Below, one piece after another: positions 54,387 through 64,000 of a stretch of 64,000 nucleotides of DNA. The stretch comes from an uncultured Pelagibacteraceae bacterium (GTDB taxonomy: Bacteria > Pseudomonadota > Alphaproteobacteria > Pelagibacterales > Pelagibacteraceae), in assembly GCA_902542235.1 (NCBI GenBank), contig CACBTT010000006.1, positions 1 through 64,000 of the forward strand. The letters are read 5' to 3'. Position 1 is the stretch's first letter. Every line of letters begins with the position of its first letter. The notes beneath the pieces were generated by a model that searched no databases, was not told where the DNA came from, and was given only the letters and a program-made list of their open reading frames with translations. Position numbers and translations under genes: made by a program.

Positions 54387-57300
54387 TTAATAATTATTTT
54401 GTCTCCAAGAACTTCTATATCCAGAGACTTGTCCTGAACCCGCTTTTATATTAATCAAATCTTTTTTCGAGCCGTCTTCACATTCTTTTCTTTTCTTAGC
54501 ATCTTTAATTTTGCTACAGTCAACTTTACCTGCAATATTTGCAAATAATGTGTCTCCAAAAGTTACAATTTTTGATAGCACACCTTGTCCAACCCAAGCA
54601 CATTTATTACTTTTACCCATTGCTTGATTTAGTTGCGATGAATTATTTGTTCCACACTCGTCATCAACCCCACAAATGTATGCATCACCTAAACTACACT
54701 TATTAACTGATTTAGTAGGTTCATATACTGGGAAGTAAACTTGGCCTTGGAACACTGTTGGTTCAGCAGTAACTTTTGCAAAATCTTTTAAATTTATATA
54801 CCAACCTTTGTCGGCATTTTCAGGACACTTAGCGCCTGTTGTGTCATCAGTTGTATTTTTACATTCGGTTATGGTGTCTGCTTTAGCTGGAGTAGCAACG
54901 TCTTTATAGTAGGGATAATCAACATCTTTAATTCCAATCATCAAGTTTTGAACACCTGAAGTAGTATCATTTATTCTCTCGTAATCACCAGTGCCCGCGA
55001 ATAACCACATAGAATTTGTTGTCTGACCAACAGTGGCATCCATTGCGTGATACATATATCTTCCATTTGCTTTTGATGAACCTGCATTAAATAAAGTTGT
55101 TGTATCGAAAATTTTAATTGTATTTCCACTGTTGTCATCGGTCATGTTTGTTAAATTTACTTTTGTAATTTTACCCTCTAAGTCGCTGACATAAACTAAA
55201 CCACCTGAATAATTTAATCCAACTGAAGTATCAGGCGTTACTAATACTACAGAAGATGGAACTGAATTAACTATGTCACTAGCAGCTGTGTCTTCAATTT
55301 GTATTCTCTTATATAAGCTTCCTGGATTTGAAAAATCCTCTAAATTTATTAATGTCAGGTTTGAACCAACGCCCTCAAATTGAGTTCCAAATCCTCCACC
55401 CATTACAGCAACATAAATGTCATCGAGTATATTCGTATCACCAGCACCAGTATTTGGTATTCTAAATATTCTTGGATCAGACCAAGTTTCACCTAATTGA
55501 CTATAATCATATTCAGGATGAGTTTGAACTCCTGTTGCTTTAGCACCAGCTTTAATAAATACCCCTAAACTTGAAGTTTCATCTGGAACATCTGGATCTG
55601 CAGCATATATCATCTCAGTTCCAAATGTAATTACAGTATCGTTACTTGAATTTGTTGATACAGAAAAATTAGTATAATTGTTTCCATTATAGATAACCGA
55701 CAGGTCTTTTTTTGTAACACCTTGCACAGGGAATGTCCAAGTTGTGCTTTTATAGCAATTTGTAGTTAAAGATGAATTACAAGCTAATTTTGTTCCTCCA
55801 CCATTGTAATTATCTGTTACATCTTGAGCTTCTTGAAATGATGCAAGTGAATAAGAATTAGAAATATAATCATAATTATAAATAACCTGATTATGATCCA
55901 CTCTGTAAACTCTATTATTAATTTTATCATTGAAAATTGACCATAAGTGTAAAGGTTTGTTTGGATTTGTAACATCTAACACACTCATTCCAGCACCCCC
56001 TCTACCATATGGAACAAAAAGAATAGTGTGCCATTTCTTCGATGTGTCTAATGGACTTCTAAAGTACATGTCATGCGCAACTATAGACCCATCAACTCCA
56101 AATATTGCATTCGATCCACCACCTTTTGGTAAATTAAGATTATTATTCATCGTCAAAGGTAAATATGGAGCAACTAATGGCGGTACAAATCCCCAAATTT
56201 CTTTTCCTGATCCTGCATCAAAAGCATGAAGAACTCCGCTATTAGAACCAGCGTAAATTATAGGATCCCTCGCACTTAAAGAATTTTTCCATGTGTCATA
56301 TCCATTAACTTTTCTAAAATATGCTTCCTGATTTGTGTTTGTAAATTCTGTATCAGCTGATGGCGCTCCAACAACAAGTAGTTGTGAGTGATATATATCT
56401 CCTAGATAAATATTTTTTCCACTTTTGGTTCTTTTCTCTGTAAGATTACAATCTCCATCATAATCAAAATAATCAGTTCCTCTAACAAAATTAATTAATC
56501 CTTTTAAGTCATCGTCTGTTCCATCCAGAACTCCTGCTGAGTTTGCACATCTTCTTAGCAAACTGGATCCACTCGCTGTATCGGTTTTTCTGTGATAGTC
56601 TATTATATCATTTTCGTATAATGCCATAACATTTCCAATCTCAGTTGCGTAAGTATCTCTAAAGTTATTATAGTCAGCTTTATAGTCTGTACCTGGAATT
56701 ACACTCCATATTTTTCTTGATCCTGGAGCTGGAACTCTCTCAGCAGCTGACCAATTGCCAGCATCTTTTTCATCAATGCTTCCATCTGGATTAACTTTTG
56801 TCCTAGTTAAAGTTCCAATCCATTCTTTATTTTGTTGGTAATCAAATTGAGCTTGATACAAAGAACCACCATCTTGAATAGTTGCAGTAATAGCAGGTGC
56901 TGTAAATGAAAGTTTTTCTGCAATTATTTCACCAATTTTTTGTTTAAGTTGAGCAGTCAAAGCTGCACCAGTTGTAGCTATAATAGCTTTTTCTGTTCCA
57001 CCTGCTTTTGCAACATCTTCAAAATATCTATATCCCCTTGAACTAATTCCAGTACCAAAAGCTATTGCAAAAGTTTTAATTTTATTATTATTATAAATAT
57101 CTTTTACAATTTTCAGTCCTCTGGTATGTGTATGACTAAACCAATCTCCGTCTCCGATTAGGATTACATAAGAATTTTGACATGGTGAATTTTTATCAAT
57201 TGGTGAAAAAGTACTGTTTTTATAGTACCTTGATGCAATTCTCATTGCAGAATCTAAGTGTGTTCCTCCACCTGGATTGACAGTTCGTATCATTTTTGCG

Positions 57301-58565
57301 ATTTGAGCAGCTCCACCTTTATATATGGGAACCTTCAGACAATTGTAATAAGTGCACGGTCTAGCATAACCTTGACCGGTTTTATGATTTCCGTGCCATC
57401 TTGTAAATCCGGATGCACCTGCAGACCAATAAGCAAAACCAAAATCTACTCCTGAAGTTAATGATGAGTCTTTAACTATTGCTTCTATAGCTTCATAAGC
57501 AGCTTGCATCCTTGTTTTTGGAGCACCACCTATAGATTTAATCCAGCCACCATTACTATCTAGCACATGAACTTGTCCATTGTTTAGATTTGCGCCTAAA
57601 AGCCTATTATTACTTTCATCCCAACCTAAACCCCAAGGATAATAAAAATATAAATTACTTGAATTTGACGCTGATTTACTTCTTCTTCCTTTTGTCCAGT
57701 TCGTAGTTGCACCATTACCTGAAGCATTTACTGTGATTTTTTTTAATCTGCTTTGATTCCATGATAGAGTAAATAAAACATTTGAATTATTTGGATCTCT
57801 CTCCAGTCCGAGATAATTACCTTCTGGAAAATAGAAATTTGTGTTGCTATTATAATAAGGACAATTACCGCCAGTTCCAGAAAATAGTTGAGCTCTATAA
57901 ATACGATTATATCGGTAATAATAAATATAGTTACCCGATACTTTAGTTCCGTAGCTATATCTTAAGTTAGTTTGTACGTTGCAGTTGTACTGCTGGTTAT
58001 TATTTAAGTTTATGGCTTTAAATCCATTACTATGCCCGACATACAACATGCCTGTACTTGGATTAATTGTCATATTGTAAGTGTATCCACCCAAATAATA
58101 CTTCGCCATACATCTTCCATCGCTTGTTCTGATTGCTACAACCGATCTCTCATAATATGCCGTCGTGTAATAAATACCGTTATATGTTTCTCCACTGTAT
58201 GAATATGATGTTCTGCAGTTGCTGTTACCTTCATATCTAGAATTTCCTTTTCCAGAAACTCCTCTATATCCAAAACCAGTATCCATCGAAGCTGTATCAT
58301 ATAAAAATTTTTTTACTCCATCTCTGTTGTATTGAGAAACAAGTATGTTACCACTGCTATCTGCATCTGCATCGTAAGGATATCTCATACTTGCTAATCC
58401 TCCGCTCATACGCCAACCCATACTTCCAGATTTATCAAGTAAGATTAAAACATTTGCTGGTACATCTCCAATTCCAGTGCCCGGTGGTAAAGCCTTAGCG
58501 AATAAATTTTCTGTAGTTAAGAATACAAATAAAAAACTAAATATTAATTTTTTTAATCTCATCAT
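54387..58565 (-). CDS. pilY1: PilY1-like type IV pilus tip/biogenesis protein
   Basis: VWA MIDAS LLDKSGSMG, HLDSAMRIAS, VILIGDGDW; C-terminal PilY beta-propeller with YAGSNSGVLHAFDAGSGKEIWGFVPP. Confidence 0.92.
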   Translation of the reverse strand: MMRLKKLIFSFLFVFLTTENLFAKALPPGTGIGDVPANVLILLDKSGSMGWRMSGGLASMRYPYDADADSSGNILVSQYNRDGVKKFLYDTASMDTGFGYRGVSGKGNSRYEGNSNCRTSYSYSGETYNGIYYTTAYYERSVVAIRTSDGRCMAKYYLGGYTYNMTINPSTGMLYVGHSNGFKAINLNNNQQYNCNVQTNLRYSYGTKVSGNYIYYYRYNRIYRAQLFSGTGGNCPYYNSNTNFYFPEGNYLGLERDPNNSNVLFTLSWNQSRLKKITVNASGNGATTNWTKGRRSKSASNSSNLYFYYPWGLGWDESNNRLLGANLNNGQVHVLDSNGGWIKSIGGAPKTRMQAAYEAIEAIVKDSSLTSGVDFGFAYWSAGASGFTRWHGNHKTGQGYARPCTYYNCLKVPIYKGGAAQIAKMIRTVNPGGGTHLDSAMRIASRYYKNSTFSPIDKNSPCQNSYVILIGDGDWFSHTHTRGLKIVKDIYNNNKIKTFAIAFGTGISSRGYRYFEDVAKAGGTEKAIIATTGAALTAQLKQKIGEIIAEKLSFTAPAITATIQDGGSLYQAQFDYQQNKEWIGTLTRTKVNPDGSIDEKDAGNWSAAERVPAPGSRKIWSVIPGTDYKADYNNFRDTYATEIGNVMALYENDIIDYHRKTDTASGSSLLRRCANSAGVLDGTDDDLKGLINFVRGTDYFDYDGDCNLTEKRTKSGKNIYLGDIYHSQLLVVGAPSADTEFTNTNQEAYFRKVNGYDTWKNSLSARDPIIYAGSNSGVLHAFDAGSGKEIWGFVPPLVAPYLPLTMNNNLNLPKGGGSNAIFGVDGSIVAHDMYFRSPLDTSKKWHTILFVPYGRGGAGMSVLDVTNPNKPLHLWSIFNDKINNRVYRVDHNQVIYNYDYISNSYSLASFQEAQDVTDNYNGGGTKLACNSSLTTNCYKSTTWTFPVQGVTKKDLSVIYNGNNYTNFSVSTNSSNDTVITFGTEMIYAADPDVPDETSSLGVFIKAGAKATGVQTHPEYDYSQLGETWSDPRIFRIPNTGAGDTNILDDIYVAVMGGGFGTQFEGVGSNLTLINLEDFSNPGSLYKRIQIEDTAASDIVNSVPSSVVLVTPDTSVGLNYSGGLVYVSDLEGKITKVNLTNMTDDNSGNTIKIFDTTTLFNAGSSKANGRYMYHAMDATVGQTTNSMWLFAGTGDYERINDTTSGVQNLMIGIKDVDYPYYKDVATPAKADTITECKNTTDDTTGAKCPENADKGWYINLKDFAKVTAEPTVFQGQVYFPVYEPTKSVNKCSLGDAYICGVDDECGTNNSSQLNQAMGKSNKCAWVGQGVLSKIVTFGDTLFANIAGKVDCSKIKDAKKRKECEDGSKKDLINIKAGSGQVSGYRSSWRQNNY

Positions 58566-59098
58566 TAATTTTTTTGCATCTCCATTTCTTTTTCTGCATA
58601 AAATTTAGATAACTTTTCATCTAATTTAGGAGTTGATAAATAAATCTGCTCATTTTTAATTCCATCATCTCCAGTTATTCTTTGGTAAACCACAAATAAA
58701 TTCGTTTTCTCAATTACTTCAATTCCTTCATATGAGTTAGGGTTTTTACCAGTATCAAATCTTTTATAATTATTTTTTACATAATTCATTAAAGTTAGTT
58801 TTTCTGAAACTAAATTTCTATCATCATTGAGCGCAACAAAATTAATTGCAATTAATTCATCGTTTAAAAATCTATACTCGATACCAACATCTTTTAATCT
58901 TTGATTTGGACAAATATCATCTGCTAATACTGGATAAACATCTAATTCTGGATATTCTAATGGAAATGGTCTTCCAGTTATCTCACGTTTTTCAAAAACT
59001 TCTTTTTTTTCACCAAATTCAACTTTTAAATCACATGCAGAATATGAGCTGACTATGGATAAGATTATAATGATAAAAGATTTTACTAATATTTTCAT
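58565..59098 (-). CDS. Hypothetical secreted protein, pilus cluster
   Basis: N-terminal signal peptide; start abuts pilY1, same operon orientation. Confidence 0.7.
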   Translation of the reverse strand: MKILVKSFIIIILSIVSSYSACDLKVEFGEKKEVFEKREITGRPFPLEYPELDVYPVLADDICPNQRLKDVGIEYRFLNDELIAINFVALNDDRNLVSEKLTLMNYVKNNYKRFDTGKNPNSYEGIEVIEKTNLFVVYQRITGDDGIKNEQIYLSTPKLDEKLSKFYAEKEMEMQKN

Positions 59099-59155
59099 AA
59101 AATAATTCTAAATATTACATTAAAATATTTTTTTTTATAAACAAATTTGCCATAT

Positions 59156-59839
59156 TTATTTCGGTAAAACAATTACACTTTCTAATGCTACTACTAAGTT
59201 AATATCATCTTTCTCTTTTTTTATGCCACATCCATAAACTCTATAAGCAACACCATCACTTCCAGTATTTCCAGCTCCTTTTTTTACGCTTGTACCTGTG
59301 CCCTTAAATGGAGCAGAGCCTACTTGCTCGATAAAATATTGATAGTAAAATTTTTTCAATTTATCTATCTCACTCTTAGGAATAGTTTTTGAGCCCATAC
59401 TGTCATCCAGAATTACTCCAAAGTTCCAACTTTCAGCAACAACGACTTTGTAGTCTTTTGGTTTGTTTACTTGAAAAGAATTATAACAAGTATCTGATTG
59501 TGATAGGTAATTATCTGAGCTCATAGATTTGGAATTATAGTTTTTTTGGGTCATATTAGATGGAAAACTTACTGTATTGTTAGGAAGATTTCTTTTACTC
59601 ATATCCCTTTGATGATTACTAATATTCCAAGGTCCAAGAGATTGATTGAGCACATATCTTTCTCCTTCAAGAAGAGCTGTTTCTGCAACATAAAAGGTTT
59701 GTTGATATTCATCACTTCGATTATTGCTTTGATGGTCTCCAGCAGAAATTACAATAAGAGCACCACCCATCAATGACATTACCAACATCAAAACTAATGA
59801 AAGAACTAGCGCAAAACCTTTTTCGTTATTATTTATCAT
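59156..59839 (-). CDS. pilX: Type IV pilus assembly protein PilX-like
   Basis: NNEKGFALVLSLVLMLVMSLMGGALIVIS N-terminus; position next to PilW. Confidence 0.8.
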   Translation of the reverse strand: MINNNEKGFALVLSLVLMLVMSLMGGALIVISAGDHQSNNRSDEYQQTFYVAETALLEGERYVLNQSLGPWNISNHQRDMSKRNLPNNTVSFPSNMTQKNYNSKSMSSDNYLSQSDTCYNSFQVNKPKDYKVVVAESWNFGVILDDSMGSKTIPKSEIDKLKKFYYQYFIEQVGSAPFKGTGTSVKKGAGNTGSDGVAYRVYGCGIKKEKDDINLVVALESVIVLPK

Positions 59840-60675
59840 TATAATGTTCCCATATTTCTTGCATGTGCAGTTACAACTATTGTTTCTCTAAAATATTTAT
59901 CATTCCTAGTTTTTTTTCTAGAAGGATTATTTAATGTAAACTTAGTTCTATCTTTATTAGATCTATAGAATTTTTTTGTTGATCTTATAGAAAGAGCTAT
60001 ATCAACAGTTTTAATTTTATATAATTTATTTTTTGTTGCATTATTTGTCGTTGGTGGAGGATTAATTAATTTACCTTCATCATCTATTGGTAAAAAAACT
60101 AAATCTTCAATATAATCTGCAACTAATTGTTTTTCATAAGTTGCATTATTTCCGTCTGTCCTAGGATTTTTCCAATTACTTCCAGACTCATCCCAAATAA
60201 CTTTAGTTTTATAAACAGCAAATGCATTGATAGGTGGAAATTTATTTCCTGGTAAAGGAGGCGCGTTTTTGTCAGGAAGTTTTGAAGGTTCACAGCTATA
60301 AGTTACTTTATATCTTTGAAAAGTATATTTTGGTGTTTTGGTTTCATCATATTTCATGTCACCATAAACAATATCTATTGTATCACATGCAGTATTAAAA
60401 TTTGATGCTTTAGTAATCAGAATTGGAACATGTTCATTTGTGGTTTTCACTGTATCACCATAATATTTAAAACCAGCGTTTCTAATGTCAGCCATTATCA
60501 TACTCAAAACTACTTTACCTTGATTAGATATCTTTGCTTTATCAGTAACTTGTGAATATGAATTATTTACAACATTATACGATGTTAACATTGCACCCAT
60601 CATTATGACGGAAATTACAATACCTAATAAAATTTCAATTAAAGTTACTCCAGATATGTTGCTTAGTTTTTTCAT
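59839..60675 (-). CDS. pilW: Type IV pilus minor pilin PilW-like
   Basis: Prepilin-type N-terminus ISGVTLIEILLGIVISVIMM; cluster context. Confidence 0.82.
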   Translation of the reverse strand: MKKLSNISGVTLIEILLGIVISVIMMGAMLTSYNVVNNSYSQVTDKAKISNQGKVVLSMIMADIRNAGFKYYGDTVKTTNEHVPILITKASNFNTACDTIDIVYGDMKYDETKTPKYTFQRYKVTYSCEPSKLPDKNAPPLPGNKFPPINAFAVYKTKVIWDESGSNWKNPRTDGNNATYEKQLVADYIEDLVFLPIDDEGKLINPPPTTNNATKNKLYKIKTVDIALSIRSTKKFYRSNKDRTKFTLNNPSRKKTRNDKYFRETIVVTAHARNMGTL

Positions 60676-61343
60676 TATCTAATTTGAAAATATAAATATC
60701 CTTTCTTGGGTTTTTTATTTCCCTGATTATCAACTCTTCCTGTACTGATATTTACTTCCATTCGACCAATTACCATTTGGTCATAAAGTCTTGTTCCATT
60801 ATAATTTTTATTATTATTGTAAGTACAAACATTACCAGAAGCGGCATTATTGCAAATGTCATATACCTTAAGTTCTTTCTTATTTTCTGCTCCCTTACAT
60901 TTTAATCTTCTTTTAGAAAATCTATTTGCCCACTTATATTTTTTAGCATCAACAGTATTGGTGAAGGTTTGAGATGTCGTAGATCCAGAATTGCAACTAG
61001 GCGCGTTCCAAGAAGTTTTTCCGCTTTTTTCTTGGGAAATTAAGTAATCAGTTAAAGAAACTTTACTTGTTGGCGATGATGCATTCTTCTCTGATATTAA
61101 ATCTTCAGCAACCATCGAAATTAGAAGGCTAGATTTGGTTCTTTCGCCTGATACATCAATTGAACGTATTGAATATTGAACCATCTGAAAAATAGCAATA
61201 AATCCTATAGCAATTATAGCAGTTGACACTAAAGCCTCTAATATGGTTATCCCCTTGTCAAATCTATTTTGTTTACATTCTTGTCCAAGCACCACTTTTA
61301 CTCCGTTTAAATTTATTAACATTTCCAAATCTTGTCCATTCAA
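60675..61343 (-). CDS. pilV: Type IV pilus minor pilin PilV-like (true start probably internal to ORF)
   Basis: FDKGITILEALVSTAIIAIGFIAIFQM prepilin motif; the ORF as called overlaps fimT by ~70 bp. Confidence 0.8.
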   Translation of the reverse strand: MNGQDLEMLINLNGVKVVLGQECKQNRFDKGITILEALVSTAIIAIGFIAIFQMVQYSIRSIDVSGERTKSSLLISMVAEDLISEKNASSPTSKVSLTDYLISQEKSGKTSWNAPSCNSGSTTSQTFTNTVDAKKYKWANRFSKRRLKCKGAENKKELKVYDICNNAASGNVCTYNNNKNYNGTRLYDQMVIGRMEVNISTGRVDNQGNKKPKKGYLYFQIR

Positions 61344-61887
61344 TCAAGTATGAATATTTTCCAGGACAACCCGAGCCACTTCGACAAATCATTATAAATT
61401 TATCCGTAACATTTGAAGAATTTTCTAAGTTGATATTTAATTGTCCATTAAAGATACCATCAGTTCCATAATTTTTTTCTCTCAAAGAAAAACAAATTGA
61501 CGATTTTTTCGTCAAGTTTGTTGCAACAGAAAAAGTTTGCTGATCAATAGTTTTAGTAAACCAATTCGCATCATTTTTACATTCTACGTCCAAACCTCTA
61601 TTCAGCCTGTCAGAAAATTTTTTTCTGTCAATTCCAACAGTAGTAACACTAGTAGATGACGTAGTACTTTCAAAAGTAATTTTTACAACTTCTAGACTTC
61701 CATTTGCTGTACGTGTATTGGCCATATTAATAGCATTTGCAATTTTTTCGGCTGCTGTTCTAACTTCCCTATCTTTTTGCCAACTCATAAAGTTAGGCAT
61801 ACCTATGGCCGAGACCAATGCTACTATTGAAATAACAACAAGTAACTCGAGTAATGTAAAACCTTTAATGTTCTGATCTTGCAGCAC
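61273..61887 (-). CDS. FimT/GspH-like minor pilin
   Basis: NIKGFTLLELLVVISIVALVSAIGMPNF prepilin motif. Confidence 0.85.
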   Translation of the reverse strand: MLQDQNIKGFTLLELLVVISIVALVSAIGMPNFMSWQKDREVRTAAEKIANAINMANTRTANGSLEVVKITFESTTSSTSVTTVGIDRKKFSDRLNRGLDVECKNDANWFTKTIDQQTFSVATNLTKKSSICFSLREKNYGTDGIFNGQLNINLENSSNVTDKFIMICRSGSGCPGKYSYLIEWTRFGNVNKFKRSKSGAWTRM

Positions 61888-62881
61888 CTGGATCTATTTT
61901 CCCTGCTTTAGCTAATTCCTCTAAAGATTTTTCCATAGTGATCATCCCATCTCTTACAGCAGTTTGCATGATACTAGGAATTTGATGAATTTTAGCTTCT
62001 CTAATTAAATTTTGTATTGGTGCTGTACATTTCATAATTTCAAAAGCACCAACTCTACCAGCGCCATCTCTTGTTTTTAATAATCTTTGTGTAACAACCA
62101 TTTTAAGAGATGTTGAAATTTGAGCTCTTATTTGTTCTTGTTGTTCGGGTGGAAATACATCTATAATTCTATTAATAGTACTAGGCGCACCACTAGTATG
62201 AAGAGTTCCAAATACTAAATGACCTGTTTCTGCAGCAGTTAATGCTAGACTAATAGTCTCTAAGTCTCTCATTTCTCCAACTAAAATTACGTCTGGATCT
62301 TCTCTAAGAGCCGCCTTTAAAGCTGCAGCAAATGTTTCTGTTTGTTTTCCAACTTCTCTATGAGAAACAATACTTTTGTTATCTTGATGAATAAATTCAA
62401 CAGGATCTTCTACAGTAATAATATTTGCAGTTCTTGTTTTATTTATTTCATTAACAATAGCTGCAAGCGTAGTTGATTTACCTGAACCAGTTGGACCTGT
62501 AACTAAAACTAGTCCTTTGTGAAAGTCGACAATATCATAAAGAGACTGAGGTAAATTAAATTGATCCATTTCAGGGATTTTACTTTCCACTCTTCTACAA
62601 ACGCATGCTGGACCTTTAATTGTTTTATAAAAGTTTGCTCTAAATCTTAATCCACTTAATGTTACTGAAGTATCTAATTCGTGCGTTTTATCAAATTTAT
62701 TTAATTCATGTTCACTACAGTTCATTGATAATAAATCTTTTATATCTTGAGCAGTAACCATTACTTCTTGAACCTTAATAATCTCACCAGTTTGTCGGTA
62801 AGCAAGAGGAGCACCAGCTCTTATGTGGAAATCAGAAATTTTTTTATTGTTTTTCGCAAGTTCTTCTAATTTTTCAAACAT
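61865..62881 (-). CDS. pilT: Type IV pilus twitching ATPase PilT
   Basis: VTGPTGSGKSTTLAAIVNEIN, REVGKQTETFAAALKAALREDPDVILVGEMRD, AAETGHLVFGTLHTSGA. Confidence 0.96.
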   Translation of the reverse strand: MFEKLEELAKNNKKISDFHIRAGAPLAYRQTGEIIKVQEVMVTAQDIKDLLSMNCSEHELNKFDKTHELDTSVTLSGLRFRANFYKTIKGPACVCRRVESKIPEMDQFNLPQSLYDIVDFHKGLVLVTGPTGSGKSTTLAAIVNEINKTRTANIITVEDPVEFIHQDNKSIVSHREVGKQTETFAAALKAALREDPDVILVGEMRDLETISLALTAAETGHLVFGTLHTSGAPSTINRIIDVFPPEQQEQIRAQISTSLKMVVTQRLLKTRDGAGRVGAFEIMKCTAPIQNLIREAKIHQIPSIMQTAVRDGMITMEKSLEELAKAGKIDPGAARSEH

Positions 62882-63007
62882 TCAATATTGATACTATAAA
62901 TATAAGTTATTTTTACTAATTTATTTCAAAAAAACTCATTATGTACTACTCGGGCTTTTTATTCTAGTAAAAGTTGAGTATATAGATAAAATTCGAAATA
63001 TAAAAAT

Positions 63008-64000
63008 ATGAAAAATCCTTTTGCAAATCTCTTTAAAAAGAAAAGTAAAGATGGTGCGCCAGATAAACCTGTGCCAAAGCCAGACGCAGGTAAAAAGAAA
63101 GAGAGTTTTTTTGGCAAACTATTAAAAAATAGATTAGGGAAATCCTCAATAAAAGGTGAAGAAATTTTAGGTGTTGAATTGACACCAAACGAAATTAGAC
63201 TTGCACAAGTATCCAGCAATAAAGCAAACCAATGGGTCTTAGATAAATTTTATGTTCATAAATTTGAAGGAGTTCCTGATGGCGGAACAGTTTTAGAAAA
63301 TCAAGACAAAATTGCTGAAGAGCTAAAGTTAGCTTTATTAAAATCAAAAGTATCAACAACCAATGCTGCAATAGCAATTCCAGTTACAAGTGCAATCATT
63401 AGGGTTGTAACCGCGCCTTTAATGACTGAAGAAGAATTGAAAAAAGCTATCGATACAGATTCACTTTGGGAAAATTTAGTTCAACTTACAGATAATTTAG
63501 CAGACTATTCAATATTTCATCAGGTAATAAATAAAGATGAAAAAGCTAATACGATGGATATCTTGTTTGTTGCCTCAAAACTTTCAGACATTAATAGTTA
63601 TACAGCAATAATTAAAAAAGGTGGATTAAACGCTGTAATCATTGATGTTAAATGTTTTGCATTAAAATCTGCAGTAGACCAAATTAATCAAATAGCTGGA
63701 TCAATTGAAGATTCAAATTTAACAGCAGTTCTAGAATTTGGACTTGATGAAAATTATGTAATGATACTTTATGAAAATAATCCGATCATAACTGACATAT
63801 TTATTAGAGCTCAAGATAGGAAAACTTTATCTGAAAGTAATAATCAAGAAGAAATGGATGCTTTAGTCAGAAGGTATATGACCCAGGTTAAACAAGCAGT
63901 TCAAGATTTTGAAACAAAATATGAAAAAAGAATTAGAAATTTAAAAGTAACATCTAATTTACCGAACGTAGAAGATTATTTAGCAAGCTTTAGAAAAAAT
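63008..64000 (+). CDS. pilM: Type IV pilus inner-membrane ATPase-like PilM (3' end outside window)
   Basis: ATG at 63008, frame open to the window end; LGVELTPNEIRLAQVS, TTNAAIAIPVTSAIIR PilM-like; pilus cluster. Confidence 0.82.
   Translation, partial: MKNPFANLFKKKSKDGAPDKPVPKPDAGKKKESFFGKLLKNRLGKSSIKGEEILGVELTPNEIRLAQVSSNKANQWVLDKFYVHKFEGVPDGGTVLENQDKIAEELKLALLKSKVSTTNAAIAIPVTSAIIRVVTAPLMTEEELKKAIDTDSLWENLVQLTDNLADYSIFHQVINKDEKANTMDILFVASKLSDINSYTAIIKKGGLNAVIIDVKCFALKSAVDQINQIAGSIEDSNLTAVLEFGLDENYVMILYENNPIITDIFIRAQDRKTLSESNNQEEMDALVRRYMTQVKQAVQDFETKYEKRIRNLKVTSNLPNVEDYLASFRKN

Noticed and set aside
58846-59052. 68-aa + strand ORF
   Set aside because: Antisense to a secreted hypothetical ORF with a better coding signal; low-complexity composition.
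62959-63377. Minus-strand ORFs of 86 and 60 aa near the window end
   Set aside because: Antisense to pilM, whose frame is open to the window end and has pilus-cluster context.

Overview
AT-rich, tightly packed alphaproteobacterial chromosome segment, probably SAR11/Pelagibacterales-like (inferred from base composition, ThyX, a permuted two-piece tmRNA and compact operons). Most of it is housekeeping: ftsH-folP-glmM-thiD-purA; rpoH, rluD, tRNA-Arg(TCG), an ABC-2 exporter, tsaC/sua5, xseB-ispA-dxs, aroC, pdxH, ispB-like, S49 peptidase, glyQS, ppdK, nadC-nadA, tRNA-Leu(GAG); thyX, mrp, hflK-hflC-DUF2065-degP-miaA, ilvB-ilvH-ilvC-leuA; mreB-mreC-mreD-mrdA-rodA; a GAF-PP2C phosphatase; a prepilin peptidase; MoxR/DUF58/transglutaminase; an autotransporter-like protein; and a type IV pilus block (pilY1, pilX/W/V, fimT, pilT, pilM). 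The main accessory signal is at 26.76-28.92 kb. A circularly permuted tmRNA gene (minus strand, encoded tag ANESYALAA) has its 3'-terminal hairpin duplicated as a 30-bp direct repeat 1.9 kb away. The repeats bracket a small integrase-less insert with a GIY-YIG/NUMOD3-type endonuclease ORF, an orphan ORF and paired GACGCCACT motifs near both ends, so it looks like a minimal integrative element. Other points of interest are an NHL/beta-propeller-like insertion splitting the VWA domain of PilY1, an apparent frameshift in mreD at a T7 run, a 20-bp divergent tsaC/xseB intergenic region that is a near-palindrome with opposing TATAAT boxes, and an autotransporter-like protein with a C-terminal coiled coil.
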